A stretch of DNA of 64,000 nucleotides from Blastococcus carthaginiensis (GTDB taxonomy: Bacteria > Actinomycetota > Actinomycetes > Mycobacteriales > Geodermatophilaceae): positions 124,001 through 188,000 of the forward strand of contig NZ_JASNFN010000002.1 in NCBI RefSeq assembly GCF_030731085.1. The letters are read 5' to 3'. The notes beneath the pieces were generated by a model. It was given only the letters and a program-made list of their open reading frames with translations. It did not search any database and was not told the origin of the DNA. This document shows positions 37,757 through 46,610 of the stretch, in pieces (the stretch's first letter is position 1; the number at the start of each line of letters is the position of its first letter). A program made the position numbers and the translations under genes.

Positions 37757-39391
37757 ATGGCAGTGCGGCTCGCATCGGTGCGGACCGCGACCCGTCGGCA
37801 GGTCGCGGAACGGTCGTCGACGTCCCCGTGGTGGCGGTCGGCGGTGGTGTACCAGGTCTACCTGCGCTCGTTCGCGGACGGGAACGGTGACGGCGTCGGT
37901 GATCTCGCCGGCCTGCGCTCCCGGCTGCCGTACCTGTCGTGGCTGGGCGTTGACGCGGTGTGGATCAACCCGCACTACCCCTCCGGGGGCGCCGACGGCG
38001 GCTACGACATCGTCGACTACCGCGCCGTCGACCCCGAGTACGGCGACGTCGCCGACCTCGAGGCGCTGGTCGCCGAGGCCCGCGCGCTGGGCCTGCGGGT
38101 CGTGCTCGACGTCGTCCCCAACCACACCTCCGACCGGCATCCCTGGTTCCAGGCCGCGCTGGCCGACCCGGACTGCCCCGAGGCGTCGCGCTACCACTTC
38201 GCGCCCCCGTCGGAGGAGCCGCCGAACAACTGGCAGTCGCTCTTCGGCGGGCCGGCGTGGTCGCGGACCCCTGACGGCCGCTGGTACCTGCACCTGTTCG
38301 CCCCCGAGCAGCCCGACCTCAACTGGCGCGACCCCGCCGTCGCCGCCGACTTCGAGCGGACGCTGCGCTTCTGGCTCGACCGCGGCGTCAGCGGCTTCCG
38401 CGTCGACGTCGCCTACGGCCTGTTCAAGGACGCCGGCCTGCGGGACAACCCGGGTGCCTACTCCCCCACCCTCTTCGGCCACGGCCCCGAGCAGGCGATG
38501 ACCTGGAACCAGCCCGAGGTGCACGACGTCTGGCGGCGCTGGCGGTCGATCTGCGACGAGTATCCCGACACCATGCTCGTCGGCGAGGTCTGCCTGGCCG
38601 ACCCGCGCGAGGTGGCCCTCTACTCCCGCCCCGACGAGATGCACCAGTCGTTCAGCTTCCGGCTGCTGAAGTCGGCGTGGTCGACCGAGGCGTTCGCCGA
38701 CGGCGTGCGCAGCGCGCTGGACGCCTTCGGCGAGGTGGGCGCTCCCGTCTCCTGGGTGCTGGGCAACCACGACAAGGACCGGCAGGTCACCCGCTTCGGC
38801 GGGGGCGCGGTGGGCACCGCCCGCGCCCGCGCCGCGGCGCTGCTGATGCTGGCCCTCCCGGGATCGGCCTACGTCTACGCCGGCGACGAGCTGGGCCTCC
38901 CGCAGGCCGACGTCCCGGACGAGGCCAAGCGCGACCCGATCTTCTTCCGCAGCGGAGGCGCCCGCGGCGGGCGCGACGGCTGCCGCGTGCCCATGCCGTG
39001 GAACCCCTCGCCCGGGGTCGGCTTCTCCGCCGGCGCCGACGCCGAGCCCTGGCTGCCGATCCCGGCGGAGTGGGACCGGTACGCGGTGTCCCGCCAGTCC
39101 CGCGACGGCGGCTCGATGCTGACCCTGTACCGCCGCGCGCTGGCGCTGCGCGAGGCGCACCCGGCGCTGGGCTCGGGCCGGGCGACGGTCAGCACGCGGG
39201 GCGACGTCCTCACCGTGCGGTGCACCGCCGACGACGGCAGCGTGGTCCGCTGCGTGGTGAACATGGGCAGCGGGACGACGCTGGTGCGCACCCGCGGCAC
39301 CGTCCTGCTGGCCTCGAACACGCACGTGCGCCGCTCCCCGGCCACCGTGGCGCTGCCCCCGCACACCGCGATCTGGCTCGCCGAGGGCTGA
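37757..39391 (+). CDS. GH13 alpha-glucosidase
   Basis: A 544-residue family 13 glycoside hydrolase. The four conserved regions are DVVPNHT (118-124), GFRVDVA with the nucleophile Asp218, VGEVCLA with the acid/base Glu277, and VLGNHDKDR (NHD 337-339). The sequence begins as in oligo-1,6-/alpha-1,4-glucosidases (WWRSAVVYQVYLRSFADGNGDGVGDL). There is no signal peptide, so it acts in the cytoplasm on maltose-type oligosaccharides. GGAGG lies four bases before the ATG at 37757. Confidence 0.9.
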   Translation: MAVRLASVRTATRRQVAERSSTSPWWRSAVVYQVYLRSFADGNGDGVGDLAGLRSRLPYLSWLGVDAVWINPHYPSGGADGGYDIVDYRAVDPEYGDVADLEALVAEARALGLRVVLDVVPNHTSDRHPWFQAALADPDCPEASRYHFAPPSEEPPNNWQSLFGGPAWSRTPDGRWYLHLFAPEQPDLNWRDPAVAADFERTLRFWLDRGVSGFRVDVAYGLFKDAGLRDNPGAYSPTLFGHGPEQAMTWNQPEVHDVWRRWRSICDEYPDTMLVGEVCLADPREVALYSRPDEMHQSFSFRLLKSAWSTEAFADGVRSALDAFGEVGAPVSWVLGNHDKDRQVTRFGGGAVGTARARAAALLMLALPGSAYVYAGDELGLPQADVPDEAKRDPIFFRSGGARGGRDGCRVPMPWNPSPGVGFSAGADAEPWLPIPAEWDRYAVSRQSRDGGSMLTLYRRALALREAHPALGSGRATVSTRGDVLTVRCTADDGSVVRCVVNMGSGTTLVRTRGTVLLASNTHVRRSPATVALPPHTAIWLAEG

Positions 39392-39395
39392 CCTC

Positions 39396-39407
39396 CCCCG
39401 TACGGGG
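39396..39407. terminator. Palindrome after glucosidase gene
   Basis: CCCCGTACGGGG, a perfect 12-bp palindrome four bases after the glucosidase stop and 55 bases before the next start. It could form a short hairpin terminator but has no U-tract. Confidence 0.25.
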
Positions 39408-39461
39408 CAGGTCGGGTGCCGGGACGCGAAAGTTGCCCCGGCGACCGTCCGATGGGGTCTG

Positions 39462-41060
39462 GTGACCAGAGTGGCGGAACGATCCTCCCCCGGCTCCGGC
39501 GTACCCGCACCGGCTCCTGCGGACGCCGGCGCCCTGGCGCTGTGGACGGAGATCGCCGAGCTGGAGGACCGCTCCCGGTTCGACGAGGACGGGTTGGAGC
39601 AGCGAGCCGAGCTGGCGCTCGCCGAGGCCCGCGAGGTCGGGCTGCCCGAACTGGAACGGCGCGCCCGCTTGGTCCAGGCCGACCTGGTGCGGCGCCGCGG
39701 CGACGTCGCCGAGGCCGGCCGGCTGGCCGAGGAGATCCACCGCTGGGCCGCCGACCACGGAGCCCGCTATCCGCTGGCGCGCAGCCACTTCGTCCTGGCC
39801 GCGGTGTTCCAGGAGCTGGGTGACCTGTCCCTGGCGCTGGAGCACGCCGTCCGCGCCGTCGAGCTGCTCGACGAGGACGTCCGGGCGCAGACGCGGATCG
39901 ACCACCACGCCCGGCTGGCCGACTGCCTCGGGCTCCACGGCGACCTCGCCGCCCGTGACCGCTACGACCACGTGCTGCAGCTCGCCGAGGAGATCGGCGA
40001 CGTCGACCGGCAACTGCTGGTGCTCAACAACCGCAGCTACTGCGAGATCCTCTCCGGCCGCTTCGAGGACGCGCTGCTCTGGAGCGCGAAGCTGCAGGAC
40101 CTGGCGGCGCGGCACGGCGTCCCCCTCCGCGTCGGCCGGCTGGACACCGTCGGCCGGGCACTGCTGGAGCTGGACCGTCTCGAGGACGCCGAGGCCGCCA
40201 TGCTGCCCGGTCTGCACCCCGAGGTGCTCGACGCCTCCCTGGACGGTGACGCGGGCGCCGACTTCCTGCTGACCCTCACCGAGATCCGCCGTCGCCGCGG
40301 GCACCACGCCCAAGCCCAGGAGAGCCTCGACGAGTGCGTGCGCCGCTGCGAGCGGCACGGGCTGACGTCCATCCGGGTGCGCGCCCGCCGGGAGCAGGCC
40401 GAGCTGCACGCCGCCGCCGGGGACTTCCGGGCGGCGTACGAGGAGCACCGGCTGTACTGCGACGAGCTCATGGAGCTCCAGTCGGCCGAGCGCGATGCCC
40501 GGGCCCGGGCGCTGCAGGCCATGTACGAGACGACCGAGGCCCGCCGGCAGAGCCGGCGGTACCGCGAGCTGTCACTGCGCGACCCGCTCACCGGCCTCTA
40601 CAACCGCCGCTACGTCGACGACGAGCTGCCGCGCCTGCTGGCCGCGCACCCGGGCGAGGTGACCGTGGCGCTGCTGGACCTCGACCACTTCAAGCGGATC
40701 AACGACACCTGCTCCCACGAGGTGGGCGACCGGGTGCTCCGCACCGTGGCGGAACTCCTCCAGGAGCACGGCCGGCGGGACTCCGACCCAGGCGGTTCGT
40801 TCGTCGCCCGGCTCGGCGGCGAGGAGTTCCTGCTCGTGCTGACCGGCACCGACCCCGGCACCGCGGTGCGGCAGCTGGAGGCGGTCCGCCGGGCGATCGG
40901 TGCGCACCCCTGGGACGAGCTGACCGCCGGGCTGCCGGTGACCGTCAGCATCGGCTCGGCCCACGGCGGCACCACGCCGGCGGACGCCCTCGGCCGGGCC
41001 GATGCCGCCCTGTACGCGGCCAAGCGGCAGGGGCGCGACCGCGTCGTGGTCGCCGCCTGA
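39462..41060 (+). CDS. Diguanylate cyclase with TPR-like sensor region
   Basis: A 532-residue protein. Residues about 30-350 are repeated helical pairs rich in Ala, Leu and Glu (LVQADLVRRRGDVAEAGRLAEE, YDHVLQLAEEIGDVDRQLLVLNN), typical of TPR solenoids. A coiled segment leads to a GGDEF domain (LRDPLTGLYNRRYVDDEL, LLDLDHFKRINDTCSHEVGD, RLGGEEFLLVL). The intact GGEEF motif predicts c-di-GMP synthesis. No RxxD inhibitory site is seen five residues before it. It is soluble, with no membrane span. The GTG at 39462 is the chosen start. Confidence 0.88.
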   Translation: MTRVAERSSPGSGVPAPAPADAGALALWTEIAELEDRSRFDEDGLEQRAELALAEAREVGLPELERRARLVQADLVRRRGDVAEAGRLAEEIHRWAADHGARYPLARSHFVLAAVFQELGDLSLALEHAVRAVELLDEDVRAQTRIDHHARLADCLGLHGDLAARDRYDHVLQLAEEIGDVDRQLLVLNNRSYCEILSGRFEDALLWSAKLQDLAARHGVPLRVGRLDTVGRALLELDRLEDAEAAMLPGLHPEVLDASLDGDAGADFLLTLTEIRRRRGHHAQAQESLDECVRRCERHGLTSIRVRARREQAELHAAAGDFRAAYEEHRLYCDELMELQSAERDARARALQAMYETTEARRQSRRYRELSLRDPLTGLYNRRYVDDELPRLLAAHPGEVTVALLDLDHFKRINDTCSHEVGDRVLRTVAELLQEHGRRDSDPGGSFVARLGGEEFLLVLTGTDPGTAVRQLEAVRRAIGAHPWDELTAGLPVTVSIGSAHGGTTPADALGRADAALYAAKRQGRDRVVVAA

Positions 41061-41083
41061 GACCGGTGGCCGCCGCGCGGGGG

Positions 41084-41920
41084 TCAGACGGGCTCGACGC
41101 CGAAGACGCGGGCCAGCCGTTCGATCTTGCGGGCGCGGCCCAGCCGGGGCAGGTCACTGCCGTCCCGGATCACCTGGCCGCGGGCGTCGAAGTCGGCGAG
41201 GAAGTCCCGCGCCCAGGCGACGTCGGAGGGCGCGGGGCTGATGACCTCGTTGATGACCGGCAACTGGTCCATGTCCAGGCAGAGCTTCCCGGTCAGGCCG
41301 AGGGAGACGGTGACGGCGCTCTGCTCCCGCAGCACGGGCAGGCTGCTGCTCACGGTGGGCCCGTCGATCGGACCGGGGAGGTTCCCGATGCGGCTGGCCA
41401 GCACCAGGCGGGTCCGCGGGTAGGACATGGCCAGCTCGTCGGCGCTGGTGCCGGTGTCCCGGCGGTAGTCGCCGCTGCCGAACGCCAGCCGGAAGGCTCC
41501 GCGGGCGCGGGCGATGTTCACCGCCTCCTCGATGCCGAGGGCCGACTCGACCAGCGCCAGGACGGGCGTGGCACCACCGAGCCGGTCGAACGTCTCCGTC
41601 ACGTGCGCGGCGGCCTCGGCCTTGGCGAGCATGACGCCGAGCAGCCCCGGCAGCCCGGCCAGCCCCGCCATGTCGTCGGCCCAGTACGGCGTGGCGCGGT
41701 CGTTGATCCGCACCCAGGCGCTGCGGTCCTCCCGGGAGAGCCACTGGACGACGCCCTCGCGGGCCTCCGCCTTCCGCGCCGGGTCGACGGCGTCCTCGAT
41801 GTCGAGCACCACCGCATCCGCCCGCGACTGGTGCGCCACGTCGAACAGCTCCGTGCGGGCGCCGTTCACCAGCAGCCAGGAGCGCGCGTCCTCGGGACCG
41901 ACCTTCGTTCGTCTCACCAC
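41084..41920 (-). CDS. HpcH/HpaI aldolase-family CoA-ester lyase (CitE-like)
   Basis: A 278-residue protein with the CitE-like pattern: RSWLLVNGARTELFDVAHQSRADAVVLDIEDAV at the start, VRINDRATPYWADD, LALVESALGIEEAVNIA, FGSGDYRRDTG. The metal-binding Glu and Asp and a conserved Arg are present. Relatives cleave citramalyl-, malyl- or hydroxy-acyl-CoA, but the substrate is not evident. I start it at the GTG at 41920, after GAGGATGGGGGC; an ATG at 41953 is the alternative. It is convergent with the cyclase gene and follows the LLM oxidoreductase gene by 50 bases. Confidence 0.83.
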   Translation of the reverse strand: MVRRTKVGPEDARSWLLVNGARTELFDVAHQSRADAVVLDIEDAVDPARKAEAREGVVQWLSREDRSAWVRINDRATPYWADDMAGLAGLPGLLGVMLAKAEAAAHVTETFDRLGGATPVLALVESALGIEEAVNIARARGAFRLAFGSGDYRRDTGTSADELAMSYPRTRLVLASRIGNLPGPIDGPTVSSSLPVLREQSAVTVSLGLTGKLCLDMDQLPVINEVISPAPSDVAWARDFLADFDARGQVIRDGSDLPRLGRARKIERLARVFGVEPV

Positions 41921-41970
41921 GCCCCCATCCTCGTACGGATGCTCCCCGGCCACCGCTCGGGGGGGCGGCG

Positions 41971-42999
41971 TCAGGCCCCGGCCACCTGCGGGGCCACCTC
42001 GGTGCCCAGCAGCTCGATGCCCTGCATCAGGTCCTCGTGCGCCAGCCGCGGGTTGGTCATCTGCAGCGCCACGCGGTCCACGCCCCCCAGCTGCTCGGAG
42101 ACCCGCCGCAGCTTGGCGGCCACGGTGCCGGGGTCGCCCATGAAGAAGGCGCCGTCCGGCCCGCTGGTGGCGTCGAACTGCGCCCGGGTCGGGGTGGCGA
42201 ACCCCCGCTCGCGGGAAACCTTCGCGAACATCTCGTGCCAGCCGGGGTAGATCGTGTCCGCGGCGGCCTGCGTGCTCCCCGCGACGAAGCCGAACACGTG
42301 CAGCCCGACCTTCAGCGCCTCCGGCGGGTGACCGGCGTGCGCCCCCGCCCGGCGGTACAGGTCGACCAGCGGGGCGAACTGGCGGGGTTCGCCGCCGATG
42401 ATCGCGACCATCAGCGGCAGGCCGAGCAGGCCGGCCCGGGCGAAGGACTCCGGCGTGCCCCCCACGCCCACCCAGATGGGCAACGGGTCCTGCAGCGGGC
42501 GCGGGTGGACGCCCTGGCCGGTCAGCGGCGGGCGGTGCTTCCCCGACCAGGTGACGTGCTCGGACTCCCGGATGCGCAGCAGCAGGTCGAGGTTCTCGGC
42601 GAACAGCTCGTCGTAGTCGGCCAGGCTCAGCCCGAACAGCGGGAAGGCCTCGGTGAACGAGCCGCGCCCCACGACCAGGTCGATCCGCCCCCGGGAGATC
42701 AGGTCGAGGGTGGCGAACTGCTGGAAGACCCGCACCGGGTCGGCGGCGCTGAGCACGGTGACGGCGCTGCCCAGCCGGATGCGCGAGGTGCGCGCCGCCG
42801 CGGCGCCGAGGATCACCGGCGGCGCGGAGTCGTAGTACTCGCTGCGGTGGTGCTCACCGATGCCGAAGGAGTGCAGGCCGACGCGGTCGGCGAGCTCGAT
42901 CTCCTCGAGCAGGTGCGCCATGCGCTCCTCCGGGCCGATCAGCCGTTCGGTGCGCGGATCGGTCACCGCCGCGACGAAGCTGTCGACGCCGACGTGCAT
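41971..42999 (-). CDS. LLM-class flavin-dependent oxidoreductase
   Basis: A 342-residue luciferase-like barrel protein (FGIGEHHRSEYYDSAPPVILGAAAARTSRIRLGSAVTVLSAADPVRVFQQFATLDLISRGR is the span at residues 45-105). VGRGSFTEAFPLFG and PIWVGVGGTPESFARA follow. Such enzymes use FMNH2 or F420H2; this one resembles the FMN-type monooxygenases. Its ATG at 42999 has a GGAGG-like stretch upstream. It is probably co-transcribed with the CoA-lyase gene downstream. Confidence 0.85.
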   Translation of the reverse strand: MHVGVDSFVAAVTDPRTERLIGPEERMAHLLEEIELADRVGLHSFGIGEHHRSEYYDSAPPVILGAAAARTSRIRLGSAVTVLSAADPVRVFQQFATLDLISRGRIDLVVGRGSFTEAFPLFGLSLADYDELFAENLDLLLRIRESEHVTWSGKHRPPLTGQGVHPRPLQDPLPIWVGVGGTPESFARAGLLGLPLMVAIIGGEPRQFAPLVDLYRRAGAHAGHPPEALKVGLHVFGFVAGSTQAAADTIYPGWHEMFAKVSRERGFATPTRAQFDATSGPDGAFFMGDPGTVAAKLRRVSEQLGGVDRVALQMTNPRLAHEDLMQGIELLGTEVAPQVAGA

Positions 43000-43049
43000 G
43001 GCCGTCCTCCGGGAGCTCGGTTCGGGACGGGACCGGCCGGCCCCGCGGC

Positions 43050-43679
43050 TCAGTCAACACCGCAGCGGGGGGCGCCGCTCCCGGCCGGTGGGCGCTCCTC
43101 CCCCAGCGCCGCCGCCCAGGTCAGCTCGCCGGCCGCCCGCCGGTCGACGACGAGCACCGCATCCCCGGCCGACGGCGTGGCCCCCACCCGCGCGAGATAC
43201 CGGCGCCAGCGGGTCGCGTGGCGGCGCATCCGGCCCTCGGGGACCGCCCGGCCGCGCGCCCGCTGCCCCTCCCGGGCGAGCTGCGGCGGCACGTCGAGGA
43301 GCACCAGCCGCAGCGACCGGCCCGACCAGCGGGCCGCCCGCACCACCAGCCCCCGCCAGCTCCGGCTGGTCCAGGGATCGGTGAGCACCACGAGCGGGGC
43401 GTCGCCGCCCAGCGCCCGCAGGACGCGCCACCGGTGCCAGGCGTGCACCCACGGCCGCAGCAGGCGGTACGGGACACCGGGAGCGGCGCGGCGCAGCCGG
43501 CCGGCGACGTCCTCGGAGTCCAGGGCGGTCCCGGCCGGGCCGTCGTGGGCGAGCAGGCGACGCAGCAGCGTGGTCTTCCCGCTGCCCGGCAGCCCGCCGA
43601 CGACGAGGAGCGCGCGGCCGGACCGTTCCGGCGGCGTCCCGCGACGGCCGGCTGCCGACGGGACCGTGCTGCTGACCAC
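43050..43679 (-). CDS. P-loop ATPase/kinase-like protein
   Basis: A 209-residue protein with Walker A VVGGLPGSGKTTLLRR near the N-terminus, an Asp in LDSEDVAG and a Walker B-like LVVLTDPW. A basic, Arg-rich second half follows (RMRRHATRWRRYLARVG). The fold resembles small-molecule kinases or zeta-toxin-like AAA proteins. No partner antitoxin is seen, so a toxin role is not supported. It lies 50 bases upstream of the LLM oxidoreductase gene on the same strand. Confidence 0.7.
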   Translation of the reverse strand: MVSSTVPSAAGRRGTPPERSGRALLVVGGLPGSGKTTLLRRLLAHDGPAGTALDSEDVAGRLRRAAPGVPYRLLRPWVHAWHRWRVLRALGGDAPLVVLTDPWTSRSWRGLVVRAARWSGRSLRLVLLDVPPQLAREGQRARGRAVPEGRMRRHATRWRRYLARVGATPSAGDAVLVVDRRAAGELTWAAALGEERPPAGSGAPRCGVD

Positions 43680-43776
43680 GCCGCCTCCTCGGTGCTCGGG
43701 AGGCGAGTCTCCCCGAGCGGGATGCGTCTTCCCGGGGAGCCGCCTGGACGTCGGCTGTGGACGACTCCCGGTGCGG

Positions 43777-44649
43777 TCAGCCCGCGGGGACGACGCGGTC
43801 GAGCCAGGCCAGCAGGTCCCGCACGACCTCGTCGCGGTTGGTCTCGTTGAACACCTCGTGCCGGGCGCCGGGGTACGCCTGCAGCGTCACGTCCCGCAGC
43901 CCGGCCTCCCGCAGCCGGTCGACGAGGACCCGGACCAGCGCCAGTTCGCCGTTCAGCGGGTCCGCGTCGCCCACCACCACGTACACCGGCAGGTCGGCGC
44001 GCACACCGCGCAGCCGCTCGGCGTCGGCCAGCTGGCGCCCGGCCACGAACATCTGCCGGCTGTCCGCGGTCGCCAGCCCGAAGCCGCACCGCGGGTCGGC
44101 GACGTAGGCGTCCACCTGCGCCTCGTCGCGGGAGAGCCAGTCGTAGTCGGTGCGGGCCGGCTGGAACGGCGCGTTGAACGCCGAGAGGTCGGTCGGCCCG
44201 TCCAGGTCCACGGCGGGCTCGAGCAGGTCCAGCACCGTGGTGCCGGAGAGCACCAGCGCGGCGAGGTCCGCAGAGTGGTCCAGCACGTGCTGCTGCGCGG
44301 CGAAGGAGCCCATGCTGTGCCCGAGCAGCACCAGCGGCGCGCCGGGGAGCTCGGCCCGCACGGAGTCGCTCACCCGGCCGATGTCGCGCACCAGCTCGTC
44401 CCAGCCGCCGGGGCCCAGGTCGCCCCACGCGCCGTCGCGGGCGGTCGCGCCGTGACCGCGGTGGTCCTGCCCGACGACCACCCAGCCGGCCCCGGTGAGC
44501 GCGGCTGCCAGCGCCTCGTAGCGCAGCAGGTGCTCCCCCATGCCGTGGGTGAGCTGCACGACGCCGCGCACCGGGCCGGCGGGGTCCCACCGGTAGACGG
44601 TGAGGGGGACGTCGTGGGCGGAGGGGATCGTGGAGGTCTGGTCCGGCAT
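43777..44649 (-). CDS. Alpha/beta hydrolase, monoacylglycerol-lipase-like
   Basis: A 290-residue hydrolase with the oxyanion motif QLTHGMGEHLLRYEALA, the DHRGHG turn, the nucleophile elbow LLGHSMGS, a catalytic acid in VVVGDADPLN, and the histidine in YPGARHEVFNE. This set is that of cytosolic lysophospholipases/monoglyceride lipases. There is no signal peptide. It starts at the ATG at 44649. Confidence 0.87.
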   Translation of the reverse strand: MPDQTSTIPSAHDVPLTVYRWDPAGPVRGVVQLTHGMGEHLLRYEALAAALTGAGWVVVGQDHRGHGATARDGAWGDLGPGGWDELVRDIGRVSDSVRAELPGAPLVLLGHSMGSFAAQQHVLDHSADLAALVLSGTTVLDLLEPAVDLDGPTDLSAFNAPFQPARTDYDWLSRDEAQVDAYVADPRCGFGLATADSRQMFVAGRQLADAERLRGVRADLPVYVVVGDADPLNGELALVRVLVDRLREAGLRDVTLQAYPGARHEVFNETNRDEVVRDLLAWLDRVVPAG

Positions 44650-45041
44650 GCCGGGAGGCTACGGCCGCGCGGTCGCCGGGCACATCCACGGAGGACGTGC
44701 AGCCGGTACCCAGCCCGTGCACAGCCCGGCGGCCGACCGTGGCGGCATGGACGACGACGCGACCGGACTGCTCTTCGACTCCACCGCGGCCACGGCGCAC
44801 AGGAGCGCCGCGTGAACGGCCGCCGCGCAGTCCTCCCGCTGCTCCTCGGCGCGGCCCTCGTCGTGGTCGGCGCCCTGACGCTCACGCCGGAGGGCGCCGG
44901 CTCGTCGTGGGGCTCGCCGGCCTGAACGCCACCGGCGCCGTCGTCGCCGGGCTGCTGGTGGCCGCCGCGACCGCCGACCGGCCACGGGGCGGGCTCGCCG
45001 GGCGCGCCGGCGTGCCGGGCTGACCTCGGGGCGCCGGCGCG
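44650..45041 (+). other. Intergenic stretch with small open frames
   Basis: A 392-base gap between the lipase start and the 3' end of the SRPBCC gene. Two short plus-strand frames are chained by GTGA: 44747-44815 (22 codons, MDDDATGLLFD) and 44812-44925. A hydrophobic stretch (LAGLNATGAVVAGLLVAAA) follows in another frame. It may be a remnant of a small membrane protein gene. Confidence 0.35.
44812..44925 (+). CDS. Possible 37-residue membrane peptide
   Basis: Starts at a GTG that overlaps a TGA (GTGA) and encodes one membrane span (AVLPLLLGAALVVVGALTLTPEG) ending SSWGSPA. The end resembles the first span of VanZ-like proteins, so this may be a truncated fragment instead of a functional small gene. 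Confidence 0.3.
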   Translation: MNGRRAVLPLLLGAALVVVGALTLTPEGAGSSWGSPA

Positions 45042-45506
45042 TCAGCCCGCCTCGGCGATCCGCTGGATCGCCGCGAGGGTCACCGGGATGCCCTCGTGCG
45101 CCTGCCGGGTGCGCAGGGCGATCTGCTCGTCCGCCCGCTCCCCGTAGCGCTCGGCGAACATCGCCAGCCCCGCGGGCAGGAACTCCCACGACTCGGTGAG
45201 CTCCGTGCCGCCGGGGACGGGGGCCATGCGGAAGCCCCACCGCACGAAGCCGGCGCCGACGACCCAGGCGAACTCGCGGCCGCGGTCGGCGGCGACCACC
45301 TGCGAGCGGGTCTCCCAGGAGCGCTCGGGGGTGGCGTTGCGCCCGGTGAACCGGTCGCCGACCCGCCCCGCGGCGCCCTCGTCCCACCAGCACTCCTGGC
45401 AGATCGGGCTCCACTCGCCGGTGCGGGTCACGTCGGAGACCAGGTCGTAGACCTCATCGGGGGCACGTGCGACGACGACCGAGGCGGAGTGGCGCAGTTC
45501 GCTCAT
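45042..45506 (-). CDS. SRPBCC-family protein
   Basis: A 154-residue START-like domain: SASVVVARAPDEVYDLVSDVTRTGEWSP at the N-terminus, then WEFLPAGLAMFAERYG and a long C-terminal helix. Proteins of this class bind hydrophobic ligands or act as cyclases; none of these roles is provable here. The ATG at 45506 is divergent from the DUF1622 gene, with only 21-48 bases between them, so the promoters overlap. Confidence 0.82.
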   Translation of the reverse strand: MSELRHSASVVVARAPDEVYDLVSDVTRTGEWSPICQECWWDEGAAGRVGDRFTGRNATPERSWETRSQVVAADRGREFAWVVGAGFVRWGFRMAPVPGGTELTESWEFLPAGLAMFAERYGERADEQIALRTRQAHEGIPVTLAAIQRIAEAG

Positions 45507-45554
45507 CGGCGCAGTCTCGCAATCGTCATGCGTGCCCGACGACGCACCCCGGGT

Positions 45555-45965
45555 ATGCGGCGCCGCGTGGAGGAATTGCTGCAGGAGATCGTGAACGTCC
45601 TGGTCATCATCGTGGAGGCCTGCGGCGCCGCGGTCATCATCATCGGCGCGGTCTGGGCGTTCCTGCTGTTCCTCTGGGTCGGTCTCCGCGACCGGAGCAC
45701 GCGGGCCTTCGTCCCCGTCCGGCTGACGCTGGGCCGCTTCCTGGCCCTGGGCCTGGAGTTCCAGTTGGCGGCAGACATCCTCAAGACGGCGGTGGCACCG
45801 AGCTGGGAGGAGATCGGTCAGCTGGCCGCCATCGCCGCGATCCGGACGGCGCTGAACTACTTCCTGGGCAAGGAGATCGCCGAGGAGCGCCGGCAGATCG
45901 GCGAGGACGGGGACGACTCCTCGGGCGACCCGACCGACCACCGGCGCACCGGGCGCACCGTGTGA
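45555..45965 (+). CDS. DUF1622 membrane protein
   Basis: A 136-residue protein with two membrane spans (IVNVLVIIVEACGAAVIIIGAVWAFLLFL and the FLALGLEFQLAADIL region). The conserved RLTLGRFLALGLEFQLAADILKTAVAPSWEEIGQLAAIAAIRTALNYFLGKEI block (residues 56-107) is the DUF1622 signature. Function unknown. An ATG nine codons upstream (45528) is an alternative start. Its stop overlaps the next start as GTGA. Confidence 0.83.
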   Translation: MRRRVEELLQEIVNVLVIIVEACGAAVIIIGAVWAFLLFLWVGLRDRSTRAFVPVRLTLGRFLALGLEFQLAADILKTAVAPSWEEIGQLAAIAAIRTALNYFLGKEIAEERRQIGEDGDDSSGDPTDHRRTGRTV

Positions 45966-46309
45966 GCTCGACGCTGGCCGCGGTCACCGGCACGATGTCC
46001 CAGGTCGTCGCGGCGATCGCGCTGGTCTCGGGCGGTCTCGCCCTGGCCGTCACGCGCCGCCCGGCGCTCGCCCTGGGCATCCTCCTCGACCTGCTCGTGG
46101 CCGCCGGCCTGCTCCGGCTCGTGGGCGACCCCGGCTGGCGGACCATCGCCACCGTCGCGATCGTCGTCGCGATCCGCCACCTGGTGACCTACGGCCTGCG
46201 GCTGGGAGCGCGGTCCTGGAAGGAGACCAGGAAGCGGCGACCGGACCGGCCGCGACAGCGCTACGACGACTCCGCCCGTCACCTGCTCCGTCCGGCCTGG
46301 CGGCGGTGA
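45962..46309 (+). CDS. Small membrane protein, coupled to DUF1622 gene
   Basis: A 115-residue protein with two or three membrane spans (MSQVVAAIALVSGGLALAV, ALALGILLDLLVAAGLLRLV, IATVAIVVAIRHLVTYGL) and a basic C-terminus. It starts at the GTG at 45962 inside the stop of the DUF1622 gene. The AIRHLVTYGLRLG end echoes the AIRTALNYFLGKEI of the neighbour, so the two may be distant paralogues forming a hetero-complex. Confidence 0.75.
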   Translation: MSSTLAAVTGTMSQVVAAIALVSGGLALAVTRRPALALGILLDLLVAAGLLRLVGDPGWRTIATVAIVVAIRHLVTYGLRLGARSWKETRKRRPDRPRQRYDDSARHLLRPAWRR

Positions 46310-46419
46310 CGGTCGTCGTCGGCCGGGGACCGGTCGGTCAGCGGGCCGGCCGGCACGTGTGACCGGGCCCCGGCTGGGCACACCGGTCCGGATCCCGCCC
46401 CGACCCGAGAGGAACGGCC

Positions 46420-46581
46420 ATGGCCGCGCACGCCGGTGAGAAGGCGCAGAAGACCGGAGACTTCTACTGCGCCTCCTGCAGCGAGAAGGTCCACGTCACC
46501 CAGGGCGACGAGATCCCTCCGTGCCCGAACGGCCACAAGACGTTCGAGACCCGGCGGAACGAGCCGGGCAACAAGAGCTGA
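46420..46581 (+). CDS. Small zinc-ribbon protein (53 aa)
   Basis: GAGAGGAACGGCC precedes the ATG. The product has FYCASCSEKVHV and CPNGHKTFETRR, giving three cysteines and a histidine in a rubredoxin/zinc-ribbon-like knuckle. It is too short for an enzyme and is likely a structural or nucleic-acid-binding zinc protein. Single gene, 110 bases after the small membrane protein gene. Confidence 0.8.
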   Translation: MAAHAGEKAQKTGDFYCASCSEKVHVTQGDEIPPCPNGHKTFETRRNEPGNKS

Positions 46582-46610
46582 CGCCCGCTCGAACGACCTG
46601 AGGACGACAC

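Noticed and set aside
43050..43679. Zeta-toxin-like member of a toxin-antitoxin pair
   Set aside because: The P-loop is present but no antitoxin-sized gene is adjacent and no diagnostic zeta residues were recognised.
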